From assembly GCF_020089865.1 (NCBI RefSeq), contig NZ_JAIRBM010000007.1, positions 124,001 to 188,000 on the forward strand: a stretch of DNA of 64,000 bases, given 5' to 3'. This document shows, piece after piece, positions 51,279 through 62,022 of this stretch. Position 1 is the stretch's first letter, and each line of letters begins with the position of its first letter. This DNA comes from Microvirga puerhi. GTDB taxonomy: Bacteria; Pseudomonadota; Alphaproteobacteria; Rhizobiales; Beijerinckiaceae. A program made the translations under genes and the position numbers. The notes under the pieces are model-generated. The model was not told where the DNA came from. It saw only the letters and a program-made list of their open reading frames with translations, and ran no database searches.

Positions 51279-52352
51279 ATGACAGATTTGAGTTTCTTTC
51301 CGCAAAACCAGACGCTTCTTTTGCGTCAGGTGGCGGAGATGGCCCGTGCAACGCTCCCCGACGGTGTCGACGGGGAGCTTTTGCTTCATGGGGCCGCCCC
51401 GCTCGAAACGGCAGGTCCTCTCGATATCGCTTATATGGACAATGCCGCTTATGGGGAGGCCCTGAGCCAGACCCAAGCAGGCGTTTGTCTCGTGACGCCC
51501 CGCTTCGCCGCCAAGGTCCCCAGCCAGACGGTCGCGATCGTCACGCCGCAGGCCTATCGCGTTTTCGCCCAGGTCCTGGCGCTGCTCTTCCCGAGTGCCA
51601 TGCGGCCGGAATCGTCCTTTGCCGCCACCGGAATCTCGCCGGGCTCCTTCGTACATCCGACGGCTCGGCTCGAACACGGCGTGAAAGTCGATCCTGGCGC
51701 GGTGATCGGCCCTCATGCGGAGGTCGGCGCCGGGACCCTGGTCGGAGCCCATGCGGTTATCGGCGCGCATGTGAAGATCGGGCGAGACTGCTCCATCGCG
51801 CCGCATGTGAGCATTTCCCATGCCTATATCGGCAACCGCGTCATCCTGCATTCCGGTGTCCGAATCGGGCAGGACGGGTTCGGTTTCGCCATGGGGCCGC
51901 AAGGCCATCTGAAGGTGCCACAGGTCGGGCGGGTCATCATTCAGGATGATGTGGAGATCGGAGCCAATACCACGGTCGATCGGGGCGCAAGCCGCGATAC
52001 GGTGATCGGGGAGGGCACGAAGATCGACAACCTGGTCCAGATCGCCCACAACGTGGTGATCGGGCGCCATTGCGTGATCGTGGCCCAGGTCGGCATTGCC
52101 GGCTCGACCACCATCGAGGATTATGTGGCGCTGGGTGGTCAGGTTGCGGTCAAGGGCCATTTGCGGATCGGCCAGGGCGCGCAGATCGCGGCCACCAGCG
52201 CCGTCAACGGCGATGTTCCGGCCGGGGCCCGTTGGGGCGGTATTCCGGCTCGCCCCGTCCGAGAGTGGTTCCGAGAGATCACCGCCCTGAAAAAACTTGC
52301 ATCCAAGTCGGATTCCAGCGATTCCGCCACCAACGACGGTCCGTCTTCGTAA
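51279..52352 (+). CDS. lpxD: UDP-3-O-acylglucosamine N-acyltransferase
   Basis: Adds the N-linked acyl chain in lipid A synthesis. 357 residues: N-terminal domain ([19 protein letters not shown]), then hexapeptide repeats forming a left-handed helix (about 115-320), with the catalytic His in [14 protein letters not shown]. The ATG sits right after a T-rich terminator tail with no ribosome binding site, which is odd for an essential gene. Confidence 0.96.
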   Translation: MTDLSFFPQNQTLLLRQVAEMARATLPDGVDGELLLHGAAPLETAGPLDIAYMDNAAYGEALSQTQAGVCLVTPRFAAKVPSQTVAIVTPQAYRVFAQVLALLFPSAMRPESSFAATGISPGSFVHPTARLEHGVKVDPGAVIGPHAEVGAGTLVGAHAVIGAHVKIGRDCSIAPHVSISHAYIGNRVILHSGVRIGQDGFGFAMGPQGHLKVPQVGRVIIQDDVEIGANTTVDRGASRDTVIGEGTKIDNLVQIAHNVVIGRHCVIVAQVGIAGSTTIEDYVALGGQVAVKGHLRIGQGAQIAATSAVNGDVPAGARWGGIPARPVREWFREITALKKLASKSDSSDSATNDGPSS

Positions 52353-52386
52353 CACTGAAGACGTCTTGAGCTCCGGAGTGAAAGAC

Positions 52387-52851
52387 ATGAGCGAGGCGCC
52401 CACGACGCTTCAGACAGCCGATATCATGCGGATCCTGGATCTGCTGCCGCATCGCTATCCGTTCCTTCTGGTCGATAAGATCATCGAAATCGACGGCGAC
52501 AATTCCTGCATCGGCATCAAGAACGTCACGTTCAACGAACCGCAGTTCACGGGCCATTTTCCGACGCGGCCGATCTTCCCGGGAGTCTATCTGATCGAGG
52601 GCATGGCCCAAACCGCGGGCGCCATCTGCGTGGCGTCGCGGATCGCTCAGCAGGAGAAGCCCAAGCAGGTCTTCTTCATGACCATCGACAAGGTGAAGTT
52701 CAGAAAGCCCGTCGAGCCGGGTGACCGAGTCGAGTTTCATATGAAAAAGCTCAACAACCGTCGTAACATGTGGTGGTACCGCGGCGAGGCGAAGGTTGAC
52801 GGCGCTATCGTCTGCGAGGCGGAAGTCAGCGCCATGCTGGTGATGGACTGA
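52387..52851 (+). CDS. fabZ: 3-hydroxyacyl-ACP dehydratase FabZ
   Basis: Hot-dog fold dehydratase of fatty acid synthesis, 154 residues. Catalytic His in [14 protein letters not shown] and Glu in [11 protein letters not shown]. It shares 3-hydroxyacyl-ACP with LpxA/LpxD, which explains its place in the lpx cluster. ATG 52387 has GGAG 8 bases upstream; the longer open frame from 52297 is lpxD overlap. Confidence 0.96.
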   Translation: MSEAPTTLQTADIMRILDLLPHRYPFLLVDKIIEIDGDNSCIGIKNVTFNEPQFTGHFPTRPIFPGVYLIEGMAQTAGAICVASRIAQQEKPKQVFFMTIDKVKFRKPVEPGDRVEFHMKKLNNRRNMWWYRGEAKVDGAIVCEAEVSAMLVMD

Positions 52852-53660
52852 TGGAATCCGTTATCCATCCCACTGCCGTCATCGAGGACGGCGCGAAGAT
52901 CGGTCCGGGCGTCAAGATCGGACCGTTCTGCATGGTCGGCCCCGAGGTCGAGCTCGGAGAAGGCTGCCAGCTCCTCAGCCATGTGGCTGTTGCCGGACGC
53001 ACCACGATCGGAGCACGGACCCGGATCTTTCCGTTCGCCTCCATCGGTCACATTCCCCAGGACTTGAAATATCGCGGCGAGCCTTCGACCCTGACGATAG
53101 GGGCCGATTGCATGATCCGCGAAGGGGTCACCATAAATCCCGGCACTGAGGGCGGCGGCATGCAGACCGTCATCGGCGACCGCTGCGCCTTCCTGGCCAA
53201 TTCCCATGTCGGCCACGATACGAAGGTCGGCAGCGACGTGATCCTGTCCAACAACGTCATGCTCGCGGGCCATGTGACGGTGGGGGATTTCGTGATTTTC
53301 GGCGGCGGCTCCGCGGTCATCCAGTTCACGCGGGTCGGTTCCCATGCCTTCGTGGGCGGCATGTCGGGTCTCGAAAACGACCTGATTCCCTACGGCATGG
53401 CCATCGGCAACCGAGCCCATCTGGCAGGGCTGAACATCATCGGCCTGCGCCGCCGTGGCTTCACGCGTGAGCAGATCCACGAGATCCGGCGCGCCTATCG
53501 CCTCCTTTTCGCCGATGAGGGCACTCTGTCCGAGCGGGTGGAGGATGTGGCGGCCGAGTTCGACAGCCACCCCTTCGTCCACGAGATCCTCGATTTCATC
53601 CGCGCGGGCAAGGACAGGGCGATCTGTACGCCCCGGGACCCGATCGGGTCGGCCGGATGA
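52851..53660 (+). CDS. lpxA: UDP-N-acetylglucosamine O-acyltransferase
   Basis: First step of lipid A synthesis. 269 residues of hexapeptide repeats with catalytic His in VGHDTKVGSDVILSNN or the following LAGHV region, and a C-terminal helical domain. Starts on the last base of the fabZ stop (TGATG). Confidence 0.96.
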   Translation: MESVIHPTAVIEDGAKIGPGVKIGPFCMVGPEVELGEGCQLLSHVAVAGRTTIGARTRIFPFASIGHIPQDLKYRGEPSTLTIGADCMIREGVTINPGTEGGGMQTVIGDRCAFLANSHVGHDTKVGSDVILSNNVMLAGHVTVGDFVIFGGGSAVIQFTRVGSHAFVGGMSGLENDLIPYGMAIGNRAHLAGLNIIGLRRRGFTREQIHEIRRAYRLLFADEGTLSERVEDVAAEFDSHPFVHEILDFIRAGKDRAICTPRDPIGSAG

Positions 53661-54526
53661 CCGGGGACGGCCCGATTGCGATCCTCGCAGGGTCAGGGCA
53701 ACTCCCCATCCAGCTGGTCGAGCACCTCGAACGAAAAGGCGAGGATTGCCGCGTTCTGGCCTTCCGCGGCTTCGCGGCGCCCGAGCTGCGTCGTCGCGCC
53801 CAAGCGAGCGTCGATCTTCTCGACCTGAAATCCATCATGGCGACCCTCGAGGGTTGGCAGCCTAAGGCCGTCGCCCTGGTGGGTGCCGTGCGCCGGCCGG
53901 GCTTCTCCGCTCTGCTCGGAGCGTATTCCCTCTTGCGGAATCGCCAGGAAGTGAAGGAGGTCATTGCCCGCGGCGACGATCAGGTTCTGCGCGGTGCTGT
54001 GATGCTGCTGGAAGAGCGCGGCTATCGGGTCGTCGGCGCCCATGAGCTTGCTCCGGACCTCGTTGCTCCCTTGTCCCTGCACGGTCGCCATTTGCCCAGC
54101 GAGGATGACCGACAGGCGGTGGCGTTCGGGATCGAACTCCTTTCGTCGGTTTCCGCTTTCGATATTGGTCAGGCGGCGGTGGTGGCGCGGCGGCATGTCC
54201 TTGCCGTCGAAGGGCCGGAAGGTACGGATCGCATGCTGCACCGGGTTGCCGGCTTTCGCAGGTCCTGGTTCGGTCTGCGCCGACGCCGCGAGGGCGGCGT
54301 TCTGATCAAGGCGGCCAAGCGCGGGCAGGACCTGAGGGTCGACATGCCGGCCATCGGGCCGCGGACGATCGTCGAGTCCGCGCGGGCCGGGTTGTCCGGC
54401 GTCGCCATCGGAGCCGGTTCGACCTTGATCGTCGAGCAGGACAGAACCTTGAAGCTCGCTGACGATCTCGGCCTTTTCCTCATGGCGGTCGATCTGCCCT
54501 GGATGGAGAACGGCCATGGCGAATGA
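53657..54526 (+). CDS. lpxI: UDP-2,3-diacylglucosamine diphosphatase LpxI
   Basis: Hydrolyses UDP-2,3-diacylglucosamine to lipid X in place of LpxH, as in many alphaproteobacteria. 289 residues: IAILAGSGQLPIQLVEHL at the start and a C-terminal catalytic domain with TDRMLHRVAGFR and LIKAAKRGQDLRVDMPAIG. ATGA overlap with lpxA. Confidence 0.94.
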   Translation: MTGDGPIAILAGSGQLPIQLVEHLERKGEDCRVLAFRGFAAPELRRRAQASVDLLDLKSIMATLEGWQPKAVALVGAVRRPGFSALLGAYSLLRNRQEVKEVIARGDDQVLRGAVMLLEERGYRVVGAHELAPDLVAPLSLHGRHLPSEDDRQAVAFGIELLSSVSAFDIGQAAVVARRHVLAVEGPEGTDRMLHRVAGFRRSWFGLRRRREGGVLIKAAKRGQDLRVDMPAIGPRTIVESARAGLSGVAIGAGSTLIVEQDRTLKLADDLGLFLMAVDLPWMENGHGE

Positions 54527-55697
54527 GGCATCGTCGCTCCGGATCTGGATCGTCGCGGGCGAGGAATCCGGTGATCAGCTCGGCATGAAGCTCATGCGGT
54601 CCCTCAAGGCGCGCCTCGGGGCCGATCGACTGCAATTCGAAGGCGTGGGTGGCCATGCCATGGAGCGAGAGGGGCTGAAGAGCCTTTTTCCCCTGACCGA
54701 CATTGCCGTTATGGGGTTCTCCGCGGTCATCGCGCGCTTGCCGACGATCCTGCAGCGGATTCGCCAGACGGCAGATGCTGTCGTGGCGGCGAAGCCCGAC
54801 CTTCTGGTGATCATCGACAGCCCAGACTTCACGCATCGGGTCGCGAAGGCGGTGAGGGCGCAAGCTCCCGGCATCCCGATCATCGATTACGTCAGCCCGT
54901 CGGTCTGGGCATGGCGCCCGGGACGGGCTGCGAAGATGCGCGCCTATGTCGATCACCTTCTGGCGCTGCTGCCGTTCGAGCCGGAAGCCCACCGGCGTCT
55001 GGGCGGCCCGCCGACATCTTATGTCGGGCATCCCCTGATCGAACGGCTCACCGAGATTCGTCCCGCACCGGGCGAGCGTGGAGCGAAGGCCGCAGAGCCT
55101 CTGAAGCTTCTCGTGCTTCCCGGCAGCCGGCGCTCCGAGGTGAGCCGCCTGATGGAGCCGTTCGGGCAGGCACTCGCGCTTCTGAAAGAATGCGCTCCGC
55201 GTCCGTTCGAGGTCACGATCCCGGCTGTGCCGCACCTTGCCGCCGAGATCCGCGAGCGGGCGCGTGAGTGGCCCGTGGTTCCCACCATCGTTGAGGGCGA
55301 GAGTGCGAAATGGACTGCCTTTCGCCAGGCGGATGCCGCACTCGCCGCCTCCGGCACCGTGACCCTGGAGCTCGGGCTCTCGGGCGTGCCCATGGTGGTC
55401 GCCTATCGCGTCTCGAAGATCGAGGAAGTGCTGAAGTATCTCATCAAGGCACATTCCATCGTCCTCACCAATCTGGTGCTGGGCGAGAACGTCATCCCCG
55501 AGTTGATCCAGTGGGACTGCACGCCGGAGAAGCTTGTCGATGCGCTTCTTCCACTTCTTTCGGATACGCCGGAGCGTCGTCGGCAGGAGGATGCGTTTCG
55601 GCGGCTGGACGATCTCATGCGGATCGGCGACGAGGCTCCGAGCGAGCGGGCGGCAAGGATCGTCGCTGAGGTGCTGTCGTCCAGACAGCGTGCGTAA
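54516..55697 (+). CDS. lpxB: Lipid-A-disaccharide synthase
   Basis: Joins lipid X and UDP-diacylglucosamine. GT19 family, 393 residues: WIVAGEESGDQLG at the start, YVSPSVWAWRPGRAAKM and LVLPGSRRSEV, and the SGTVTLELGL motif. It overlaps lpxI by 11 bases and closes the lpxD-fabZ-lpxA-lpxI-lpxB run. Confidence 0.96.
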   Translation: MANEASSLRIWIVAGEESGDQLGMKLMRSLKARLGADRLQFEGVGGHAMEREGLKSLFPLTDIAVMGFSAVIARLPTILQRIRQTADAVVAAKPDLLVIIDSPDFTHRVAKAVRAQAPGIPIIDYVSPSVWAWRPGRAAKMRAYVDHLLALLPFEPEAHRRLGGPPTSYVGHPLIERLTEIRPAPGERGAKAAEPLKLLVLPGSRRSEVSRLMEPFGQALALLKECAPRPFEVTIPAVPHLAAEIRERAREWPVVPTIVEGESAKWTAFRQADAALAASGTVTLELGLSGVPMVVAYRVSKIEEVLKYLIKAHSIVLTNLVLGENVIPELIQWDCTPEKLVDALLPLLSDTPERRRQEDAFRRLDDLMRIGDEAPSERAARIVAEVLSSRQRA

Positions 55698-55712
55698 CCT
55701 GTCGCCTCGATC

Positions 55713-55854
55713 GTCATTCCGGGGCCGCGCAGCGGAGCCCGGAACCCATAGCCGCCGCGCTTTGCGGATAAGGTGCAGCGGCAGCCGCAACTCCTCATCC
55801 TGAACAGATAGGGTTTATGGGTTCCGGACTTGCCTGACGGCAATCCAGAATGAC
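55713..55854. repeat. Palindromic intergenic repeat element, copy B
   Basis: Opens with GTCATTCCGGGGCCGCG, nearly identical to copy A at 11150. Its outer ends are inverted (GTCATTCCGG and CCAGAATGAC), and an inner 12-bp pair CCGGAACCCATA / TATGGGTTCCGG is exact. A C-to-T change in one stem arm relative to copy A is matched by a G-to-A change in the other. Confidence 0.75.
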
Positions 55855-55865
55855 GGCACACATGA

Positions 55866-55889
55866 AAAAGGGGCCGAAAGGCCCCTTTT
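55866..55889. terminator. Bidirectional terminator of lpxB and gltA
   Basis: AAAAGGGGCC / GGCCCCTTTT with a GAAA loop; T-runs follow on both strands. It lies between the convergent lpxB and gltA. Confidence 0.88.
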
Positions 55890-55911
55890 CTGTATCCATT
55901 TTCGAGCGATC

Positions 55912-57204
55912 TCACCCGCGCTGGGCGACCGTCACGTAGTCGCGCTTGGGCGAGCCGATATAGAGCTGACGCGGACGGCCAATGCGCTGGGACGGATCCT
56001 CGATCATCTCGCTCCACTGGGCGATCCAACCGACCGTGCGGGCGAGCGCGAAGAGCACCGTGAACATGGAGGTGGGGAAGCCCATCGCCTTGAGCGTGAT
56101 GCCCGAATAGAAATCGATGTTCGGATAGAGCTTCTTCTCGAGGAAGTACTCGTCCTTGAGAGCGATCTGCTCGAGTTCTACCGCGACGTCGAGAAGCGGA
56201 TCGTCCTTGATGCCCAGTTCGTTCAGCACCTCATGCGTGGTCTTCTGCATGATGCGGGCGCGCGGGTCGTAGTTCTTGTAGACCCGGTGGCCGAAGCCCA
56301 TGAGACGGAACGGATCGTTCTTGTCCTTCGCCTTGGCGATGTATTGCGGAATGCGGTCGGGCGTGCCGATCTCTTCCAGCATCTTCAACGCGGCCTCGTT
56401 CGCGCCGCCATGGGCAGGCCCCCACAGACAGGCGATGCCCGCGGCGATGCAGGCGAACGGATTGGCGCCGGAGGAACCGGCGAGGCGCACCGTCGAGGTC
56501 GAGGCGTTCTGCTCGTGATCTGCGTGCAGGATGAAGATCCGGTCGAGCGCCCGCGAGAGCACCGGATTGACTTTGTATTCCTCGCACGGCACCGCAAAGC
56601 ACATGCGCAGGAAGTTCGACGTATAGTCGAGATCGTTTTGCGGATACACGAAGGGCTGGCCGACGGAGTACTTGTAGGCCATCGCAGCGAGCGTCGGCAT
56701 CTTCGCGATCATGCGCATGGAGGCGATCATGCGCTGCTGCGGATCCGAAATGTCGGTCGAGTCGTGATAGAAGGCCGAGAGCGCGCCGACCGAGGCCACC
56801 ATGATCGCCATCGGGTGAGCGTCGCGCCGGAAGCCCTGGAAGAAGCGGTTCATCTGGTCATGAACCATGGTGTGGCGCGTGACGCGGTAATCGAAATCGG
56901 CCTTCTGGGCTGCGGTCGGCAGCTCTCCGTAAAGAAGCAGATAGCAGGTCTCGAGGAAGTCCCCGTGTTCGGCCAGCTGCTCGATGGGATAGCCGCGATA
57001 GAGCAGGACGCCCGCATCGCCATCGATATAGGTGATCTTCGACTCGCAGCTTGCCGTCGAGGTGAAGCCCGGGTCATAGGTGAAGGCACCGGTCTGACCG
57101 TAGAGCTTGGAAATATCGACGACACTGGGACCGATCGTGCCGTTCTTTACCGGCAACTCGACCGACCTGCCGTCAAAATTGAGCGTGCTGGAATTGGTGC
57201 TCAT
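55912..57204 (-). CDS. gltA: Citrate synthase
   Basis: Condenses oxaloacetate and acetyl-CoA. 430 residues, the hexameric NADH-regulated Gram-negative type with an N-terminal beta domain ([18 protein letters not shown]). Active-site residues: His in [10 protein letters not shown], His in [13 protein letters not shown] and Asp in YPNIDFYSG. The ATG at 57204 has AAAGGG upstream; a TTG 7 codons earlier would overlap this. Confidence 0.97.
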   Translation of the reverse strand: MSTNSSTLNFDGRSVELPVKNGTIGPSVVDISKLYGQTGAFTYDPGFTSTASCESKITYIDGDAGVLLYRGYPIEQLAEHGDFLETCYLLLYGELPTAAQKADFDYRVTRHTMVHDQMNRFFQGFRRDAHPMAIMVASVGALSAFYHDSTDISDPQQRMIASMRMIAKMPTLAAMAYKYSVGQPFVYPQNDLDYTSNFLRMCFAVPCEEYKVNPVLSRALDRIFILHADHEQNASTSTVRLAGSSGANPFACIAAGIACLWGPAHGGANEAALKMLEEIGTPDRIPQYIAKAKDKNDPFRLMGFGHRVYKNYDPRARIMQKTTHEVLNELGIKDDPLLDVAVELEQIALKDEYFLEKKLYPNIDFYSGITLKAMGFPTSMFTVLFALARTVGWIAQWSEMIEDPSQRIGRPRQLYIGSPKRDYVTVAQRG

Positions 57205-57367
57205 ACGTCTTCGCCCTTTCAACAAGAGGCCGGGCAGAACCTAGGGCAGCCCTGGGTCAGGAGAAGGTCTTCTCTTCACAGGCTGCCGAACCGAGGTCGC
57301 CGGTCGGTAGGAGGATGGCGTTGGGTAGCTTATCCGTGGGGGAGGGGCAAGCACGTCTAAAGGAGAG

Positions 57368-57391
57368 TGCGCCTGCTATGCAGCAGGCGCA
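57368..57391 (-). terminator. Hairpin spanning the gltX stop codon
   Basis: A perfect 10-bp stem TGCGCCTGCT / AGCAGGCGCA with a 4-base loop overlaps the last codons and the TAG of gltX. The minus strand continues CTCTCCTTTAG, so a weak terminator is plausible. Confidence 0.45.
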
Positions 57392-58806
57392 GCACTGAGC
57401 TGGTCGCGCAAGCGAGACAAGGTTTCGTCCTTGCCGAGCACGGCCATCACGTCGAAGAGACCCGGTGACGTCGCGCGGCCGGTCAGGGCAGCACGCAGCG
57501 GCTGCGCGACCTGACCGAGCTTTGCACCGATCGCCTCGGCATGTTCGCGGACCACCGCCTCCACGCTTGCCGCAGACCAATCCTGCAGCGCTTCCAGTTT
57601 GACGTCGATGCCGGCAAGGCGCGACACGCCGTCGGCGAGCAGGCTCTTTGCCTTTTCGTCGAGATGAAGCGGCCGCGCGGCATAGAGATAGTAGGCGCTG
57701 TCGAGGAGTTCGACGAGCGTCTTGGCGCGCTCCTTCAGGCCCGGCATGGCTGCAACGAGCTTCGACCGCAGGGCTGGAGTGAACTTGCGCCCGAGATGAT
57801 GCTCGTCACCATCGAGTTCCGGCAGAAGCTGTTCCAGGGCATCGACGAGCTCCACATCGCTGCTCTGGCGCATGTAGTGGCCATTCAGATTCTCGAGCTT
57901 GGCGAAATCGAAGCGGGCCGGCGAGCGGCCGATATTCTTGAGATCGAAGGCGTCGATCATCTCCTGCGTCGAGAAGATCTCCTGATCGCCATGGCTCCAG
58001 CCGAGGCGGACGAGATAGTTGCGGAGCGCGACCGGCAGATAGCCCATGCTGCGATAGGCTTCGACACCGAGCGCGCCATGACGCTTCGAGAGCTTGGCGC
58101 CGTCGGGACCGAGGATCATCGGCACGTGGGCCATGTTGGGGACGCTCCAGCCCAAGGCCTGATAGATCTGCGTCTGGCGGGCGGCATTGGTGAGATGGTC
58201 GTCGCCGCGGATCACATGGGTGACATCCATGTCATGGTCGTCGACCACCACCGCGAGCATGTAGGTGGGCGTCCCGTCGGAGCGCAGCAGGACCAGATCG
58301 TCGAGGTCCTTGTTCTGCCATACGACGCGTCCCTGAACCTCGTCCTCGACGACGGTCTCACCCTCGGTCGGGGCCTTCAAACGGATCACCGGCTTGACGC
58401 CTGCTGGCGCCTCAGATGGGTCGCGGTCGCGCCAGCGCCCGTCATAACGAAGCGGGCGGCCCTCGCGGCGGGCCGTCTCGCGCATCTCTTCGAGCTCCTG
58501 CGGGCTTGCATAGCAGTAATAGGCGCGGCCCTGGGCAAGGAGCGACTCGGCGATCTCACGATGCCGTCCCGCACGGGCGAACTGATAAACGACATCCCCG
58601 TCCCAGGAGAGCCCGAGCCAACTCAGGCCGTCGATAATGGCCTGAATGGCCGCCTCGGTTGACCGTTCGCGATCCGTATCCTCGATGCGCAGGAGCATTT
58701 TGCCGCCATGCCGCTTGGCATAGAGCCAATTGAACAGGGCCGTGCGCGCTCCGCCGATGTGCAGGAAACCGGTGGGAGAGGGGGCAAAGCGGGTGACGAC
58801 GGTCAT
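57376..58806 (-). CDS. gltX: Glutamyl-tRNA synthetase
   Basis: 476 residues: HIGH box in [16 protein letters not shown], the KMSKS-like [12 protein letters not shown], and a C-terminal anticodon-binding domain (from about 325). The alphaproteobacteria often have a second copy that also charges tRNA-Gln for amidation; which one this is cannot be told here. ATG at 58806; the extension to 58827 is not needed. Confidence 0.96.
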   Translation of the reverse strand: MTVVTRFAPSPTGFLHIGGARTALFNWLYAKRHGGKMLLRIEDTDRERSTEAAIQAIIDGLSWLGLSWDGDVVYQFARAGRHREIAESLLAQGRAYYCYASPQELEEMRETARREGRPLRYDGRWRDRDPSEAPAGVKPVIRLKAPTEGETVVEDEVQGRVVWQNKDLDDLVLLRSDGTPTYMLAVVVDDHDMDVTHVIRGDDHLTNAARQTQIYQALGWSVPNMAHVPMILGPDGAKLSKRHGALGVEAYRSMGYLPVALRNYLVRLGWSHGDQEIFSTQEMIDAFDLKNIGRSPARFDFAKLENLNGHYMRQSSDVELVDALEQLLPELDGDEHHLGRKFTPALRSKLVAAMPGLKERAKTLVELLDSAYYLYAARPLHLDEKAKSLLADGVSRLAGIDVKLEALQDWSAASVEAVVREHAEAIGAKLGQVAQPLRAALTGRATSPGLFDVMAVLGKDETLSRLRDQLSAAPAA

Positions 58807-58945
58807 CGGCGTAAGAAACCTTGGCAAGAAGCGGGGCGGGCCGGAGCGGACACCGCGGGAGTTATCGACTCACATCCACAGGGTGGACTTGGCCGAAACG
58901 TGGCGTCGTCTAACATGTAATCCACCCTGACGTTAAGCCGCAGCG

Positions 58946-61234
58946 ATGGCCGAGACCGAGACAAGTGAGCTAAACCGCCTTCTGCGCTCCAGAGCGCGGG
59001 CGGTTGCTCTTTCTCCCAGGCGGGCCTTGACGGCTTCCTGGCCAGTTCCAATCAATTTCCCGGATGTGCCGGCCTGGATCGGGCGGGAATTCGCGATCGA
59101 CGTGGCGCAGCGGCGGTTGTTCCCCTGGATCGCCGTGTCCTTCGGCCTCGGCATCGTTCTGTTCTTCCAGGCGGAGGAGCCTGCGCTCTGGGCGCCTCTC
59201 GTTTGTTTCGTTCTGAGTTTGATGGCTGCGTGGTTCGCGCGTCGCAGCCTACCGGCTCTGGCTCTGCTGATCGGACTCGCCGCCCTCTCAGCGGGGTTTG
59301 CCGCTGGCGTTGTCCGAACCCGGTCGGTCGCGGGACCGGTTCTGACACGGATCACGATCGCAGCCGTCTCAGGCTTCGTCGAGACTGTCGAGGATCGCGG
59401 CCAGGATCGGAGGATCCTCCTGCGGCTGGTCTCGCTTCAGGGGATGGCTGCGTCCGACCTGCCGAAATTCGTCCGGGTCAATGCCCGCAAGGGCGAGGGG
59501 CTGGCTCCGGGCCAGTTCATCGAGGCCAAGGCGCGGCTTTTGCCGCCGCCTCAACCGGCCTGGCCGGGAGGCTATGATTTCGCGCGGGACGCAAGGTTTC
59601 GGGAAGTCGGCGCTGTCGGATCGCTCCTTGGGGCGCCGAAGATCATTGCACCGCCGCAGGGCACGCCATGGTTTCTTGCCGTTACGGCAGGAATCGATGC
59701 GGCGCGCAATGCCCTGACACAGCGGATCGCGTCGGCGATCGGCGGCCCAGCGGGGGGCGTCAGTGCGGCCCTGGTCACTGGCAAGCGCGGCCTCATCGGC
59801 GAGCCGACAAACGACGTGCTCCGCGCGGCGGGAATCTATCACATCGTGTCGATCTCGGGCCTTCATATGGTGTTGGCCGCCGGCACGTTCTTTTGGCTCA
59901 TCCGCGCTTTTCTGGCGCTCTTTCCCATCGTCGCACTGCGCTGGCCGGTGAAGAAGATCGCGGCTGTCGCGGCGATGTTCGGTGCGACCGCCTATGGCCT
60001 GTTTACCGGCTCCGATGTAGCGACTGAGCGCTCGCTGATCATGACGCTAGTCATGTTCGGTGCCGTTCTTGCCGACCGGCCCGCACTGAGTATCCGCAAC
60101 CTTTCGGTTTCCGCTCTGCTCGTTCTCGCGCGGGAGCCGGAGGCGCTGCTGGGGCCGAGTTTTCAGATGTCGTTCGGGGCGGTCGCGGCACTGACGGCAT
60201 TCGCCCCACTGCTGACGTTGAAGCCATCACAAGGCCAACCCGTGACGGCGCTGGGCCGCGCCCTTCATTGGAGCTTCCATCAGATCTGGGGCCTCTTCGC
60301 TACGACGCTGATTGCAAGTTTGGCGACCGCTCCGTTCTCGGCCTACCACTTCCAGACGATCAATCCCTATGGGCTGATCGGCAATGCCCTGGCACTGCCT
60401 CTGGTCTCGGTGGTGGTTATGCCGGCGGCGGTGCTCGGCGTCCTGACATATCCGTTCGGCCTCGATCGGCCCATATGGCAGGTGATGGGCCTCGCCGTGA
60501 ACCAGGTGCTCGATGTCTCCGCCTGGGTCGGGAGCTTCAGCGGCGCCACGATGGTCATGCCGGCCTTGAGCATCCTGGCCTTCGGATTCTTGAGCGCCGC
60601 GCTTCTCATATTAACCGTGCCTGCATCGTCGTTCCGTTGGCTCGCGGTTCTGCCGATAGGAGCAGGCTTGGCCACCGCTGCTCCGATCCGCTACGACGTC
60701 TTCATCGATCGGGAGGCGGCAGGAGCGGCCATCCGCGATGCAAGCGGCACTTTGACTGTGGTCGGCAAGCCGTCCGCCTTCGTGACCGAGCAATGGCTCA
60801 GGGCCGATGGCGACGGGCGCAACGCAGATGACGGGGGCTTGAGGCGGCAAGCTCGATGTGACAGGAGCGGCTGCGTCGTCGAGGGACCGGAGCAGCGCTC
60901 CATCGCCTTCGTTCAGGACGTTTCAGCCTTCGAGGAGGATTGCCGCCGCGCCGTCGTGATTCTCACACGGCTCAAGGCGCCGACTCGTTGCGAGGCCGGT
61001 CTTGTGCTGGATCGTGATGCGTTGGCTTCACGGGGAGCAACAGTTCTTCGCTTCCGCGACCGGGATACGATCGAAGTCCGGTCCGTGCGCAAGGGGAGCG
61101 AAGTCATCGCGCTACGCCGCGCATCAACGGATGATGCTGCCGCAACCATACTTCCGAACCGGCCGATGGAGAAACGGCCAGTTCCGGAGCAGGATCTTCC
61201 CGACGAGGAGATCAGTAGCGACGAACGAGACTGA
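58946..61234 (+). CDS. comEC: ComEC/Rec2 family membrane protein
   Basis: A 762-residue protein: two or three N-terminal helices, a DUF4131 beta region (about 130-230), then the competence channel domain with [13 protein letters not shown] and [14 protein letters not shown] followed by some ten helices to about 560. ComEC moves single-stranded DNA across the inner membrane. The C-terminal ~190 residues occupy the place of the metallo-beta-lactamase domain but show no HxHxDH motif, so nuclease activity there is unlikely. Divergent from gltX; its end overlaps the lexA end by 23 bases, tail to tail. Confidence 0.92.
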   Translation: MAETETSELNRLLRSRARAVALSPRRALTASWPVPINFPDVPAWIGREFAIDVAQRRLFPWIAVSFGLGIVLFFQAEEPALWAPLVCFVLSLMAAWFARRSLPALALLIGLAALSAGFAAGVVRTRSVAGPVLTRITIAAVSGFVETVEDRGQDRRILLRLVSLQGMAASDLPKFVRVNARKGEGLAPGQFIEAKARLLPPPQPAWPGGYDFARDARFREVGAVGSLLGAPKIIAPPQGTPWFLAVTAGIDAARNALTQRIASAIGGPAGGVSAALVTGKRGLIGEPTNDVLRAAGIYHIVSISGLHMVLAAGTFFWLIRAFLALFPIVALRWPVKKIAAVAAMFGATAYGLFTGSDVATERSLIMTLVMFGAVLADRPALSIRNLSVSALLVLAREPEALLGPSFQMSFGAVAALTAFAPLLTLKPSQGQPVTALGRALHWSFHQIWGLFATTLIASLATAPFSAYHFQTINPYGLIGNALALPLVSVVVMPAAVLGVLTYPFGLDRPIWQVMGLAVNQVLDVSAWVGSFSGATMVMPALSILAFGFLSAALLILTVPASSFRWLAVLPIGAGLATAAPIRYDVFIDREAAGAAIRDASGTLTVVGKPSAFVTEQWLRADGDGRNADDGGLRRQARCDRSGCVVEGPEQRSIAFVQDVSAFEEDCRRAVVILTRLKAPTRCEAGLVLDRDALASRGATVLRFRDRDTIEVRSVRKGSEVIALRRASTDDAAATILPNRPMEKRPVPEQDLPDEEISSDERD

Positions 61235-61913
61235 CGAGCTTGCCCTGGATCTTCACCCGATCCGGGCCGAGCACGCGGGTCTCATAAGCCTGATTGGCAG
61301 CCTCCAGCGCAATCGACGAGCCGCGGCGACGGAAGCGCTTGAGGGTTGCTTCCTCATCGTCGATGAGCGCCACGATGATGTCGCCCGTATTGGCCGTGTC
61401 CTGCCTGCGGATCACCACCAGGTCGCCGTCGAGGATGCCGGCTTCCACCATCGAGTCGCCACGGACTTCGAGGGCGTAATGCTCGCCCTGGGCAAGGAAG
61501 TCGTGTGACAGCGTGATGGAGTGGCTGCGGTTCTGGATGGCCGAGATCGGCGTACCAGCCGCGATCCGGCCCATGACCGGAATGGAGATGTCGCGGGTCT
61601 TTTCCTCCACCGGAGCCGGTGCCGCCTTCGCCTTGCCGGCAAGGCCGCCCTCGACCACGCTCGGGGTGAAACGCTTCTGGGTGGCTGCGCCGCCCACGGT
61701 CTCGGGAAGACGAAGCACTTCGAGGGCACGCGCCCGATTCGGCAGGCGGCGGATGAAACCGCGCTCCTCCAGGGCAGTGATCAGACGGTGGATGCCGGAC
61801 TTGGATTTGAGGTCGAGGGCGTCCTTCATTTCGTCGAAGGACGGCGGAACACCGGATTCCCGCAGCCGCTCATGAATGAAGCGGAGCAATTCGTGCTGTT
61901 TACGCGTCAGCAT
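61212..61913 (-). CDS. lexA: LexA SOS repressor
   Basis: 233 residues: winged helix ([32 protein letters not shown]), a linker of about 40 residues longer than in E. coli, the Ala119-Gly120 cleavage site in GRIAAGTP, and the Ser154/Lys192 dyad ([15 protein letters not shown]). It shuts off damage genes until RecA triggers self-cleavage. Likely self-regulated through the box at 61975-61989. Confidence 0.97.
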   Translation of the reverse strand: MLTRKQHELLRFIHERLRESGVPPSFDEMKDALDLKSKSGIHRLITALEERGFIRRLPNRARALEVLRLPETVGGAATQKRFTPSVVEGGLAGKAKAAPAPVEEKTRDISIPVMGRIAAGTPISAIQNRSHSITLSHDFLAQGEHYALEVRGDSMVEAGILDGDLVVIRRQDTANTGDIIVALIDDEEATLKRFRRRGSSIALEAANQAYETRVLGPDRVKIQGKLVSLVRRY

Positions 61914-61961
61914 GGCTGGCCCTTACTGCTCCGCAGAGGAGCGATTCTGAAAACAAAGCAG

Positions 61962-61989
61962 GAACAGGTTAGCTGTTCTTGCTGTGTTC
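61962..61989 (-). promoter_or_regulatory. lexA: LexA operator(s) upstream of lexA
   Basis: GTTC-N7-GTTC (61975-61989; GAAC-N7-GAAC on the lexA strand) is the alphaproteobacterial SOS box, some 60-75 bases before the lexA start. A third half site GAAC (61962-61965) forms an inverted repeat with the first GTTC, spaced 9 bases (GAACAG-N5-CTGTTC). Confidence 0.7.
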
Positions 61990-62022
61990 TGCAAGTCTAT
62001 GGCTACGCTCCGATAACCAAGT

